A DNA stretch of 54,462 nucleotides from Streptococcus mitis (GCA_001914195.1 MKYF01000014.1:1-54462), one strand, 5' to 3'. Counted from the first letter of the stretch, positions 25,018 to 33,588 are shown. Program-made: numbers and translations. The notes: a model not told the origin generated them from the sequence alone.

Positions 25018-27540
25018 ATGAGACAAACAAATGTTAGAGGAACATTATCCCTCCGTGGTTTTAGAAAATTAAGAACTGGTGCAATTGTTGCGACAGGTGT
25101 GATTTTATTGGGGCTGAGCTTTTTAGCTCCAACTGTTTCCGCTAATGAACAAGATGGTGTTTGGGTAGCCAGAACAGTTGCAGAAGTAAAAGCTGATATT
25201 CAACATATAGACAATTTATCACACTACACAATTAAGTGGGGAGATACACTGAGTGCTATTAGTGGAGCAACAGGGCTATCTGTTGATAGTTTGGTTGAGA
25301 TAAATCGTATTGCAAATAGAGATTTGATTTTTGCTAATAATAAATTGTATTTTAGCGAAGAGGCTTTTCTAAAAGATGGAAATACAGAAGTAAAAAGACA
25401 GCGAGTGTCGATTGCTAATTCTGGTAGCTGTCAAAGTTATGAAGTTGAAACAAAGACAGATACTGTAACTGGAGAGCAAACTACTACTGTTAAACAAACG
25501 ACACCAGTAGTTGTGGAAACACCAGCAGTATCAGTACCGAAATCAGAAACCTCAGTCTCAGTTGCGCCAAAAGTGGAAGAGCCAGCGACACCAGCACCGA
25601 AAGAAGAGAAGCCAGCAACACCAGCGCCAAAAGCGGAAGAGCCAGCGACACCAGCACCAAAAGCGGAAGAGCCAGCGACACCGGCACCGAAAGAAGAGAA
25701 GCCAGCGACACCGGCACCGAAAGAAGAGAAGCCAGTAACACCAGTGCCAAAAGTGGAAGAGCCAGCGACACCGGCACCGAAAGAAGAGAAGCCAGCGACA
25801 CCAGCACCGAAAGAAGAGAAACCAGCAACACCAGCGCCAAAAGTGGAAGAGCCAGCGACTCCAGCACCGAAAGCAGAAGAGCCAGTAACTCCAGCACCGA
25901 AAGCAGAAGAGCCAGTAACTCCAGCACCGAAAGTGGAAGAACCAACGACTCCAGCGCCGAAAGAAGAGACTCCATCAACTCCAACACCGAAAGCAGAAGA
26001 ACCAGTGACCCCAGCGCCAAAAGTGGAAGAGCCAGTAACTCCAGCACCGAAAGCTGAAGAGCCAGTAACTCCAGCACCGAAAGTGGAAGAACCAACGACC
26101 CCAGCACCGAAAGCTGAAGAACCAGTGACTCCAGCGCCGAAAGCAGAAGAGCCATCGACTCCAGCACCGAAAGTGGAAGAACCAGTGACTCCAGCGCCGA
26201 CAGAAGAGAAACCATCAACTCCAACACCGAAAGCAGAAGAGCCAACGACCCCAGCACCGAAAGTGGAAGATCCATCAACTCCAGCACCAAAAGCAGAAGA
26301 GCCAACGACCCCAGCACCGAAAGCAGAAGAACCAGCAGCTCCAGCGCCGAAAGCAGAAGAACCATCGACTCCAGCTCCGAAAGCGGAAGATCCATCAACT
26401 CCAGCGCCGAAAACTGAAGAAGAAAAGTTATTAGAGGAAACTAAACAGGATAGCATAAGAGAAAATATTGACGCAGTTGTTAATATTAAATTAGTGGAAA
26501 TTGAAAAGATTGAAAATTCAGCTGAAAAAGAAGAATTAAAAGCAAAATTAGCTGAGTTAAGGAAGAATGCAGTAGATGACATTAAAAATGCTAAAGATGA
26601 AGAAGAGGCACTAGAACTTACAGAAAAACATCAAAATATAATTAATTCTCTTGAAATATCTGGTGAAAAATATACAGCACCAAATTATGATAAAGATAAT
26701 TTATCAAATGGACGTAATGATGGAACTACAATTGAAGGTGGTAGTACAGCAATAGGTCACGGTTCAGGTGAGGCTACGCCAACCAGCCCAACACAGCCTG
26801 CTACTGAAGAAAGATCCACTTCAACAGCATCTCCAACACAACCTTCTTCAACTTCAGAAGGGACTTCAAGTTTTAGAAATGCCCCATCAGTTCAAGCAAG
26901 AGCAAGAAGAGTAGCACGTTCAACATCAGAACCAGATGGAACTGTAAATATTAGCTATAACTTCGCTGGTATGCCAGATATTCATGGTTTCCTATCTGAC
27001 CCAGGAGAAGATAACACTGTTACGATTCCTGCTGGAACGAGTGAAGCACAGGCAAAAGAATTAGTAAAAGAAAAAATTCAAGCCAAGATAAAAGACTTAG
27101 CTGCTAGAGGGTATCATGTGAAAAATGACATTATTTTTGAACAAGATACTACTGTGAAAAATTATAACTACGTCGTAACATTCACTAAGGAGGCTACAGA
27201 AACTTCAGGTTTCAGAATGGCTCCAGCAGTTCAACCACGCGCTAGCAGAAATCGTAGAAGTCTAGAACAGCCAGCTCCTCAAAAGGTCAAAGTAAATGTA
27301 TTTTATAACTTTGATAAAATGAAAGATATTGCAGGTTTCCTAGGAGATATCGATGGAACTTCTCTTGAAATCGCGGAAGGTTCAACAAATGAACAGGTGA
27401 AAGAAGTGGCAAAGAGCCAAGTTGAAGCTAAGAAAGAAGAGTTGAGCAAACGCGGCTACACTTTCAAAGAGGACTATGTTTATCAAGCTAATGGGAAAGA
27501 TTATAACTATGTTGTAACATTTTCAAAAGCAACCAAATAA
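25018..27540 (+). CDS. LysM-domain surface protein with Pro-rich decapeptide repeats, inserted in pep27
   Basis: An 840-aa secreted protein. In order: a signal-peptide-like N-terminus with an approximately 20-residue hydrophobic core (about residues 20-43, ending SANEQ); a LysM module (about 70-112, HYTIKWGDTLSAI); 28 tandem decapeptides of the type PKAEEPATPA (184-463); a charged helical DUF1542-like segment (about 466-545); and two copies of an approximately 75-residue domain (about 643-725 and 756-838), each ending YNYVVTF. It has no LPXTG motif, so wall attachment would be through LysM. Its gene sits inside the pep27 reading frame. The ribosome-binding site is GTGAGGAAAA. The repeats imply a stalk-like spacer; function is unknown. 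Confidence 0.85.
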   Translation: MRQTNVRGTLSLRGFRKLRTGAIVATGVILLGLSFLAPTVSANEQDGVWVARTVAEVKADIQHIDNLSHYTIKWGDTLSAISGATGLSVDSLVEINRIANRDLIFANNKLYFSEEAFLKDGNTEVKRQRVSIANSGSCQSYEVETKTDTVTGEQTTTVKQTTPVVVETPAVSVPKSETSVSVAPKVEEPATPAPKEEKPATPAPKAEEPATPAPKAEEPATPAPKEEKPATPAPKEEKPVTPVPKVEEPATPAPKEEKPATPAPKEEKPATPAPKVEEPATPAPKAEEPVTPAPKAEEPVTPAPKVEEPTTPAPKEETPSTPTPKAEEPVTPAPKVEEPVTPAPKAEEPVTPAPKVEEPTTPAPKAEEPVTPAPKAEEPSTPAPKVEEPVTPAPTEEKPSTPTPKAEEPTTPAPKVEDPSTPAPKAEEPTTPAPKAEEPAAPAPKAEEPSTPAPKAEDPSTPAPKTEEEKLLEETKQDSIRENIDAVVNIKLVEIEKIENSAEKEELKAKLAELRKNAVDDIKNAKDEEEALELTEKHQNIINSLEISGEKYTAPNYDKDNLSNGRNDGTTIEGGSTAIGHGSGEATPTSPTQPATEERSTSTASPTQPSSTSEGTSSFRNAPSVQARARRVARSTSEPDGTVNISYNFAGMPDIHGFLSDPGEDNTVTIPAGTSEAQAKELVKEKIQAKIKDLAARGYHVKNDIIFEQDTTVKNYNYVVTFTKEATETSGFRMAPAVQPRASRNRRSLEQPAPQKVKVNVFYNFDKMKDIAGFLGDIDGTSLEIAEGSTNEQVKEVAKSQVEAKKEELSKRGYTFKEDYVYQANGKDYNYVVTFSKATK
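25567..26406 (+). repeat. Coding 30-bp tandem repeat, 28 units
   Basis: Twenty-eight in-frame 30-bp units encode PK(A/V/E)E(E/K)P(A/V/T/S)TPA variants. Units are imperfect and several subtypes alternate, consistent with expansion by recombination and a length that varies among strains. Confidence 0.95.
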
Positions 27541-27570
27541 CCTTCATTCCATAGGGAGTGAAATGTGAGC

Positions 27571-27598
27571 AGAGAGAGCGATAGGCTCTCTTTGTTTT
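27571..27598 (+). terminator. Terminator of the inserted surface-protein gene
   Basis: AGAGAGC (27573-27579) pairs with GCTCTCT (27585-27591), then TTGTTTT. The T run merges with the right-hand pep27 junction at 27594. Confidence 0.75.
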
Positions 27599-27656
27599 AT
27601 CTAGTGGTCAGTTGCTTAAAGACAAAAGGCCAGTAAGAGACTATAATAGAAAATAG
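27594..27656 (+). pseudogene. pep27, 3' fragment
   Basis: GTT plus LSSGQLLKDKRPVRDYNRK and a TAG stop match residues 8-27 of pneumococcal Pep27 at all but two positions (A to K and A to V). There is no start codon in front. It ends 46 bp before vncR, the position of intact pep27 in pneumococcus. Confidence 0.8.
27642..27647 (+). promoter_or_regulatory. Possible replacement -10 for vncRS inside the pep27 fragment
   Basis: TATAAT falls on codons for Tyr and Asn of the pep27 remnant, with AAGACA 17 bp upstream (27619-27624). It is the only good -10 between the surface-gene terminator and vncR. Confidence 0.4.
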
Positions 27657-27702
27657 AGTAGGTATTTACTAAGAAAAATAAAAAATAGAGAGCAGTTAAA
27701 GT

Positions 27703-28359
27703 ATGAAAATTTTAATTGTAGAAGATGAAGAGATGATCCGTGAGGGGATCAGTGATTATTTGACGGATTGTGGTTATGAAACTATTGAGGCGGCGGACGG
27801 ACAAGAAGCCTTGGAGCAATTTTCCAGCTATGAAGTAGCCTTGGTTTTACTGGATATCCAGATGCCAAAGCTCAATGGCTTAGAAGTCCTAGCTGAGATT
27901 CGCAAAACCAGCCAGGTTCCTGTCTTGATGCTGACCGCCTTTCAGGATGAAGAATACAAGATGAGTGCCTTTGCCTCTCTGGCAGATGGCTATCTGGAAA
28001 AACCTTTCTCCCTCTCCCTCTTAAAAGTGAGGGTGGATGCGATTTTCAAGCGATACTACGATACAGGACGAATCTTCTCTTATAAGGATGCCAAGGTAGA
28101 CTTTGAAAGCTACAGTGCAAGCCTAGCAGGAGAGGAAGTGGCTGTTAATGCTAAAGAGTTGGAAATTCTGGACTATCTGGTGAAAAATGAAGGACGGGCC
28201 TTGACTCGATCTCAGATAATCGATGCCGTTTGGAAAGCGACAGATGAGGTTCCCTTTGACCGTGTCATTGATGTTTATATCAAGGAACTGCGGAAAAAGC
28301 TAGGCTTGGACTGCATCCTCACTGTGCGCAATGTTGGTTATAAATTGGAGCGAAAATGA
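27703..28359 (+). CDS. vncR: Response regulator VncR (OmpR family)
   Basis: A 218-aa two-component regulator. The receiver domain spans residues 1-120 with acidic residues VEDEE, phospho-acceptor Asp51 (VLLDIQMP), Thr in MLTAF and Lys in EKPF. The C-terminal winged-helix DNA-binding domain follows at about 125-218. It pairs with VncS, whose start codon overlaps it by 4 bp (ATGA). In pneumococcus, vncRS lies after pep27; here the upstream peptide gene is broken, so its signal input or promoter may have changed. Confidence 0.94.
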   Translation: MKILIVEDEEMIREGISDYLTDCGYETIEAADGQEALEQFSSYEVALVLLDIQMPKLNGLEVLAEIRKTSQVPVLMLTAFQDEEYKMSAFASLADGYLEKPFSLSLLKVRVDAIFKRYYDTGRIFSYKDAKVDFESYSASLAGEEVAVNAKELEILDYLVKNEGRALTRSQIIDAVWKATDEVPFDRVIDVYIKELRKKLGLDCILTVRNVGYKLERK

Positions 28360-29684
28360 AACGAACAGGTTTATTTACAAAGATATTTATCTATACCTTC
28401 TCGATTTTTAGTGTTCTAGTTATTTGCCTTCATTTAGCCATTTATTTTCTATTTCCCTCGACTTATCTGACCCATCGTCAGGAAACCATTGGCCAGAAAG
28501 CTACAGCCATTGCCCAGTCCCTAGAAGGGAAAGACAGGCAGAGTATCGAGCAAGTGTTAGAGCTGTATTCCCAGACTAGTGAGATTAAGGGGGCTGTCAA
28601 GGGAGAGATGACCGAGGACAAGTTGGAGGTCAAGGAAAGTCTTCCTCTGGACACAGACCGCCAGACTACCTCGCTTTTTATTGAGGAACGGGAGGTGAAA
28701 ACGCAAGACGGTGGCACCATGACTCTCCAGTTTCTAGTTTCCATGGATTTGCAAAAGGAAGCAGAGCAAATCAGTCTCCAGTTTCTTCCCTATACCTTGC
28801 TGGCATCCTTTCTGATTTCACTTTTGGTGGCTTACATCTATGCTCGGACCATTGTTGCCCCGATTTTGGAAATCAAGCGGGTGACCCGACGGATGATGGA
28901 TTTGGATGCCCAAGTGCGATTGCGCGTGGATTCCAAGGATGAGATCGGTGATCTCAAGGAACAAATCAATAGCCTCTACCAGCATCTTTTGACTGTCATT
29001 GCGGACTTGCATGACAAGAATGAAGCTATTCTCCAGCTGGAAAAGATGAAGGTCGAATTCCTACGAGGGGCTTCTCATGAATTGAAAACACCGCTGGCTA
29101 GTTTGAAAATCCTAATCGAAAATATGAAAGAGAATATCGGTCGTTATAAGGATAGAGACCACTATCTGGGAGTTGCCTTGGGGATTGTGGATGAGCTCAA
29201 TCACCACGTCCTCCAGATACTTTCTCTCTCGTCTGTGCAGGAATTGCGAGATGATAGGGAACAAATTGACTTACACCAGATGACGCAAAGTCTAGTCAAG
29301 GATTATGCCTTGCTAGCCAAGGAAAGAGAGCTTCAGATTGATAATATCTTGTCCCATCAGCAGGCTTATCTAAACCCATCAGTTATGAAGTTGATTCTGT
29401 CTAACCTTATCAGCAATGCTATCAAGCACTCTGTTCCAGGTGGCTTGGTTCGCATTGGAGAAAGAGAAGGGGAACTTTTTATAGAAAATAGCTGTAGTCC
29501 AGAAGAACAAGAAAAACTAGCCCAATCTTTTTCTGACAATGCTAGTCGCAAGGCCAAGGGGTCTGGGATGGGACTCTTTGTGGTTAAGAGTCTATTGGAA
29601 CATGAAAAATTAGCTTATCGTTTTGAAATGCAAGAGAATCGTTTAACCTTTTTTATAGCTTTTCCAAAAGTTGCCCAAGACTAG
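28356..29684 (+). CDS. vncS: Sensor histidine kinase VncS
   Basis: A 442-aa membrane kinase with two membrane segments (about residues 9-32 and 147-168) bracketing an extracellular sensor of about 115 residues. A HAMP domain follows at about 170-220. The phospho-acceptor is His241 in RGASHELKTPLASL, and the HATPase domain (about 330-440) has the N box NLISNAIKHS and G box GSGMGLFVVKS. It is intact. It was originally linked to vancomycin tolerance in pneumococcus, a claim that has been disputed. Confidence 0.94.
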   Translation: MKRTGLFTKIFIYTFSIFSVLVICLHLAIYFLFPSTYLTHRQETIGQKATAIAQSLEGKDRQSIEQVLELYSQTSEIKGAVKGEMTEDKLEVKESLPLDTDRQTTSLFIEEREVKTQDGGTMTLQFLVSMDLQKEAEQISLQFLPYTLLASFLISLLVAYIYARTIVAPILEIKRVTRRMMDLDAQVRLRVDSKDEIGDLKEQINSLYQHLLTVIADLHDKNEAILQLEKMKVEFLRGASHELKTPLASLKILIENMKENIGRYKDRDHYLGVALGIVDELNHHVLQILSLSSVQELRDDREQIDLHQMTQSLVKDYALLAKERELQIDNILSHQQAYLNPSVMKLILSNLISNAIKHSVPGGLVRIGEREGELFIENSCSPEEQEKLAQSFSDNASRKAKGSGMGLFVVKSLLEHEKLAYRFEMQENRLTFFIAFPKVAQD

Positions 29685-29705
29685 GCAGAGAAAGGGTTTA
29701 CATAG

Positions 29706-29768
29706 ATGAAGCTAGAAGAAATTCAATCGAAACTGCGGGAAAAGCTAGATTTTTTTGTCAAAAAGTGA
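29706..29768 (+). CDS. Possible 20-aa small ORF between vncS and fba
   Basis: ATG at 29706 opens a short basic frame beginning MKLEEIQSKLREKL and ending with TGA at 29766-29768, just before the fba -10 box. AGAAAGGG lies rather far upstream. It may be a real small peptide, the relic of a longer gene, or chance. Confidence 0.25.
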   Translation: MKLEEIQSKLREKLDFFVKK

Positions 29769-29774
29769 TAAAAT
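29766..29774 (+). promoter_or_regulatory. Extended -10 of fba
   Basis: TGA precedes TAAAAT (29769-29774). No consensus -35 is seen at 17 bp, though a TTGTCA lies closer. The ribosome-binding site is AGGAGG. Confidence 0.45.
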
Positions 29775-29824
29775 GAACAATGTAAATGGGATGACCCATA
29801 AAAATATACAGGAGGCCTGATAAA

Positions 29825-30706
29825 ATGGCAATCGTTTCAGCAGAAAAATTTGTCCAAGCAGCTCGTGACAACGGTTATGCAGTTGGTGGATTTAACACAA
29901 ACAACCTTGAGTGGACTCAAGCTATCTTGCGCGCAGCAGAAGCTAAAAAAGCTCCAGTTTTGATCCAAACTTCAATGGGTGCTGCTAAATACATGGGTGG
30001 TTACAAAGTTGCTCGCAACTTGATCGCTAACCTTGTTGAATCAATGGGTATCACTGTACCAGTAGCTATCCACCTTGACCACGGTCACTACGAAGATGCA
30101 CTTGAGTGTATCCGAGTTGGTTATACTTCAGTTATGTTTGATGGTTCACACCTTCCAGTTGAAGAAAACCTTGAAAAAGCTCGTAAAGTTGTAGAATTTG
30201 CTCATGCAAATGGTGTATCAGTAGAAGCTGAAGTTGGTACTATCGGTGGTGAAGAAGACGGAATCATCGGTGATGGTGAATTGGCTCCAATCGAAGACGC
30301 TAAAGCAATGGTTGAAACTGGTATCGACTTCTTGGCAGCTGGTATCGGTAACATCCACGGTCCTTACCCAGAAAACTGGAAAGGTCTTCACCTTGATCAC
30401 TTGCAAAAATTGACTGAAGCTGTTCCAGGATTCCCAATCGTACTGCACGGTGGTTCAGGTATTCCTGATGAGCAAATCCAAGCGGCTATCAAACTTGGTG
30501 TTGCGAAAGTTAACGTTAACACAGAATGCCAAATCGCATTCGCTAACGCAACTCGTAAATTTGCTCGTGACTACGAAGCAAACGAAGCAGAATACGACAA
30601 GAAAAAACTCTTCGACCCACGTAAATTCTTGGCTGATGGTGTAAAAGCTATCCAAGCATCAGTTGAAGAACGTATCGACGTATTCGGTTCAGAAGGTAAA
30701 GCATAA
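29825..30706 (+). CDS. fba: Class II fructose-bisphosphate aldolase
   Basis: A 293-aa zinc-dependent glycolytic enzyme splitting fructose 1,6-bisphosphate into DHAP and glyceraldehyde 3-phosphate. The active-site and metal-binding segments HLDHGHYEDAL (near residue 80), EAEVGTIGGEEDG (near 135), GNIHGPYP (near 178), HGGSGIPDEQI (near 208) and KVNVNTE are intact. Codon use is that of a highly expressed gene. It also lies after vncS in pneumococcus. Confidence 0.97.
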   Translation: MAIVSAEKFVQAARDNGYAVGGFNTNNLEWTQAILRAAEAKKAPVLIQTSMGAAKYMGGYKVARNLIANLVESMGITVPVAIHLDHGHYEDALECIRVGYTSVMFDGSHLPVEENLEKARKVVEFAHANGVSVEAEVGTIGGEEDGIIGDGELAPIEDAKAMVETGIDFLAAGIGNIHGPYPENWKGLHLDHLQKLTEAVPGFPIVLHGGSGIPDEQIQAAIKLGVAKVNVNTECQIAFANATRKFARDYEANEAEYDKKKLFDPRKFLADGVKAIQASVEERIDVFGSEGKA

Positions 30707-30729
30707 TCTAGCTGAATAATACAGAGAAG

Positions 30730-30753
30730 ACCTGCCCATTGGGTGGGTTTTTT
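30730..30753 (+). terminator. Terminator of fba
   Basis: ACCTGCCC (30730-30737) pairs with GGGTGGGT (30741-30748), with G-U pairs, followed by TTTTTT. Confidence 0.8.
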
Positions 30754-30834
30754 GGTGTTTTAAGGAAACTATTAAACCAGAATATTGAATTAAAAATACC
30801 ACTTTAAGAGAAAAAATTCAATTCCATAAACTTT

Positions 30835-30873
30835 AGGCAAACGCTTGCATTCTAGTTTTTATTGGACTATAAT
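30835..30873 (+). promoter_or_regulatory. Promoter of the ABC-2 exporter with a cre-like site
   Basis: TTGCAT (30845-30850), a 17-bp spacer and TATAAT (30868-30873). AGGCAAACGCTTGCA (30835-30849) matches the CcpA cre consensus WTGNAANCGNWNNCW except at one position and overlaps the -35, the position expected for repression. The leader of about 108 nt contains a weak CCTTCT/AGAAGG hairpin. Confidence 0.65.
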
Positions 30874-30988
30874 AGGTTGGTATAAAGCCTTCTGTAGCAA
30901 TAAAATGTAGAAGGTGTAGAAAGTAAGGATTTAGAATATTTGTAGTCAAAAATACAATGTTGCTATTCCTTGCGATAGGGAGATAGAT

Positions 30989-31981
30989 ATGGCAATGATA
31001 GAAGTGGAACATCTTCAGAAAAATTTTGTGAAGACTGTTAAGGAACCGGGCTTGAAGGGGGCTTTGCGCTCCTTTATTCATCCTGAAAAGCAGACCTTTG
31101 AAGCGGTCAAGGATTTGACCTTTGAGGTCCCAAAAGGACAAATTTTAGGATTTATCGGGGCTAATGGTGCTGGGAAGTCGACAACAATCAAAATGCTGAC
31201 AGGGATTTTAAAACCGACATCTGGTTTTTGTCGGATTAACGGCAAAATTCCGCAAGACAATCGCCAAGATTATGTCAAGGATATTGGTGTAGTCTTTGGA
31301 CAACGCACCCAGCTATGGTGGGATTTGGCTCTGCAAGAGACCTACACGGTTTTGAAGGAGATTTACGATGTGCCAGACTCGCTCTTTCATAAACGTATGG
31401 ATTTTTTGAATGAAGTCTTGGATTTGAAGGACTTTATCAAGGATCCCGTACGAACTCTCTCACTGGGACAACGGATGCGGGCGGATATTGCAGCTTCCTT
31501 GCTTCACAATCCTAAAGTTCTCTTTTTAGATGAGCCGACCATTGGTTTGGACGTTTCGGTCAAGGATAACATTCGTCGAGCTATTACTCAGATCAATCAG
31601 GAGGAAGAAACCACCATTCTCTTGACCACTCACGACTTGAGCGACATTGAGCAACTCTGTGATCGGATTTTTATGATTGACAAGGGGCAGGAGATTTTTG
31701 ATGGAACGGTGAGCCAACTCAAGGAAACCTTTGGAAAGATGAAGACGCTCTCATTTGAACTGCTACCAGGTCAAAGTCATCTAGTTTCTCATTATGAAGG
31801 CTTTTCGGATATGACAATTGACAGACAAGGAAATAGTCTCAACATTGAATTCGATAGTTCTCGCTACCAGTCAGCTGATATTATCAAGCAAACTCTGTCT
31901 GATTTTGAAATCCGCGATTTGAAAATGGTGGATACAGATATCGAGGATATTATCCGTCGCTTCTACCGAAAGGAGCTCTAA
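30989..31981 (+). CDS. ABC-2 exporter ATPase (NatA-like)
   Basis: A 330-aa ATP-binding subunit. Walker A GANGAGKST is near residue 59, the signature LSLGQRMRADIA near 153, and Walker B VLFLDEPTIGLDV near 174 with the switch His in TTHDLSD. A C-terminal extension of about 80 residues is present, typical of exporters paired with DUF990-type permeases. The next gene starts 1 bp after its stop codon. The transported substrate is unknown; comparable systems in other bacteria export toxic compounds. Confidence 0.9.
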   Translation: MAMIEVEHLQKNFVKTVKEPGLKGALRSFIHPEKQTFEAVKDLTFEVPKGQILGFIGANGAGKSTTIKMLTGILKPTSGFCRINGKIPQDNRQDYVKDIGVVFGQRTQLWWDLALQETYTVLKEIYDVPDSLFHKRMDFLNEVLDLKDFIKDPVRTLSLGQRMRADIAASLLHNPKVLFLDEPTIGLDVSVKDNIRRAITQINQEEETTILLTTHDLSDIEQLCDRIFMIDKGQEIFDGTVSQLKETFGKMKTLSFELLPGQSHLVSHYEGFSDMTIDRQGNSLNIEFDSSRYQSADIIKQTLSDFEIRDLKMVDTDIEDIIRRFYRKEL

Positions 31982-31982
31982 G

Positions 31983-32801
31983 ATGGTCAAATTGTGGAGA
32001 CGTTATAAACCCTTTATTAATGCAGGGATTCAGGAGTTGATTACCTATCGAGTCAACTTTATTCTCTATCGGATTGGCGATGTCATGGGGGCTTTTGTGG
32101 CCTTTTATCTCTGGAAGGCTGTCTTTGATTCTTCGCAAGAGTCCTTGATCCAGGGCTTTAGTATGGCGGATATCACCCTCTACATCATCATGAGTTTTGT
32201 GACCAATCTTCTGACTAGGTCGGATAGCTCCTTTATGATTGGGGAGGAGGTCAAGGATGGTTCCATTATCATGCGATTGTTGCGACCAGTGCATTTTGCG
32301 GCATCTTACCTTTTTACAGAGCTTGGCTCCAAGTGGTTGATTTTTATCTCTGTTGGATTGCCATTTTTAAGCGTCATTGTTTTGATGAAAATCTTATCTG
32401 GGCAAGGGAGTGTAGAAGTGCTAGGATTGACGGTCCTTTATCTTTTTAGCTTAACGCTGGCCTATCTGATTAACTTTTTCTTTAATATCTGCTTTGGATT
32501 TTCTGCCTTTGTGTTTAAAAATCTTTGGGGTTCCAATCTACTCAAGACTTCTATAGTGGCCTTTATGTCTGGAAGTTTGATTCCCTTGGCTTTCTTTCCA
32601 AAGCTTGTTTCAGATATTCTCTCCTTCTTGCCTTTTTCATCCTTGATTTATACTCCGGTCATGATCATTGTTGGGAAATACGATGCCAATCAGATTCTTC
32701 AGGCGCTTTTGCTCCAGTTTTTCTGGCTCTTAGTAATGGTGGGCTTGTCTCAGTTGATTTGGAAACGAGTCCAGTCCTTTATCACCATTCAAGGAGGTTA
32801 G
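31983..32801 (+). CDS. ABC-2 exporter permease, ABC2_membrane_6 (DUF990) family, first subunit
   Basis: A 272-aa protein with about six membrane helices, opening with KLWRRYKPFINAGIQELITYRVNF, the usual start of DUF990-type permeases. It pairs with the ATPase before it and the second permease after it, as a heterodimeric channel. The next gene begins 1 bp past its stop codon, after an AGGAGG site inside this gene's last codons. Confidence 0.87.
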   Translation: MVKLWRRYKPFINAGIQELITYRVNFILYRIGDVMGAFVAFYLWKAVFDSSQESLIQGFSMADITLYIIMSFVTNLLTRSDSSFMIGEEVKDGSIIMRLLRPVHFAASYLFTELGSKWLIFISVGLPFLSVIVLMKILSGQGSVEVLGLTVLYLFSLTLAYLINFFFNICFGFSAFVFKNLWGSNLLKTSIVAFMSGSLIPLAFFPKLVSDILSFLPFSSLIYTPVMIIVGKYDANQILQALLLQFFWLLVMVGLSQLIWKRVQSFITIQGG

Positions 32802-32802
32802 T

Positions 32803-33588
32803 ATGAAAAAATATCAACGCATGCATCTGATTTTTATCAGACAATACATCAAGCAAATCATGGAATACAAGGTCGATTTTGTGGTTGGTGTCTTGGGAGT
32901 CTTTCTGACTCAAGGCCTGAACCTCTTATTTCTCAATGTCATCTTTCAACACATCCCATCCCTAGAAGGTTGGACTTTTCAAGAAATTGCCTTTATATAT
33001 GGTTTTTCCTTGATTCCTAAGGGCTTTGACCATCTCTTTTTTGACAATCTTTGGGCTCTGGGACAGCGCTTGGTGCGAAAAGGAGAATTTGATAAGTACC
33101 TGACGCGTCCCATCAATCCTCTCTTCCACATCCTAGTCGAGACTTTTCAGATTGATGCCTTGGGCGAACTATTGGTCGGTGGAATTTTACTAGCGACAAC
33201 AGTATCAAGCATTTCTTGGACTCTTCCAAAATTCTTGCTTTTCCTAGTCTGTATTCCTTTTGCGACCTTGATTTATACTTCCTTGAAAATCGCGACAGCC
33301 AGCATCGCTTTTTGGACCAAGCAATCAGGAGCTATGATTTACATTTTTTATATGTTTAATGATTTTGCCAAGTACCCAATTTCCATTTACAATTCGCTTC
33401 TTCGTTGGTTGATCAGCTTTATCGTGCCTTTTGCCTTTACGGCCTACTATCCTGCCAGCTATTTCTTACAGGACAAGGATGTACTCTTTAACATCGGAGG
33501 TTTGATGTTGATTTCCCTTGTTTTCTTTGTCATTTCCCTTAAACTTTGGGATAGGGGCTTAGATGCCTACGAAAGTGCAGGGTCGTAA
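32803..33588 (+). CDS. ABC-2 exporter permease, ABC2_membrane_6 (DUF990) family, second subunit
   Basis: A 261-aa protein with about six membrane helices and the same family features (IRQYIKQIMEYKVDFVVG near the N-terminus, KGEFDKYLTRPINPLFH near residue 95). It is the partner of the previous permease. A terminator follows 13 bp later, closing the three-gene operon. Confidence 0.87.
   Translation: MKKYQRMHLIFIRQYIKQIMEYKVDFVVGVLGVFLTQGLNLLFLNVIFQHIPSLEGWTFQEIAFIYGFSLIPKGFDHLFFDNLWALGQRLVRKGEFDKYLTRPINPLFHILVETFQIDALGELLVGGILLATTVSSISWTLPKFLLFLVCIPFATLIYTSLKIATASIAFWTKQSGAMIYIFYMFNDFAKYPISIYNSLLRWLISFIVPFAFTAYYPASYFLQDKDVLFNIGGLMLISLVFFVISLKLWDRGLDAYESAGS

Noticed and set aside
25567..26406. 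Regular 30-bp periodicity resembling a CRISPR array
   Set aside because: There are no unique spacers; the units are contiguous, in frame and encode a decapeptide.
25437..26582. Long minus-strand ORFs (381 and 302 aa) over the surface-protein gene
   Set aside because: They mirror the 30-bp coding repeats of the plus-strand gene, have no ribosome-binding site, and consist of low-complexity repeats.
24863..27593. Insertion sequence or transposon interrupting pep27
   Set aside because: No transposase, terminal inverted repeats or target-site duplication are seen; recombination of a cargo gene fits better.
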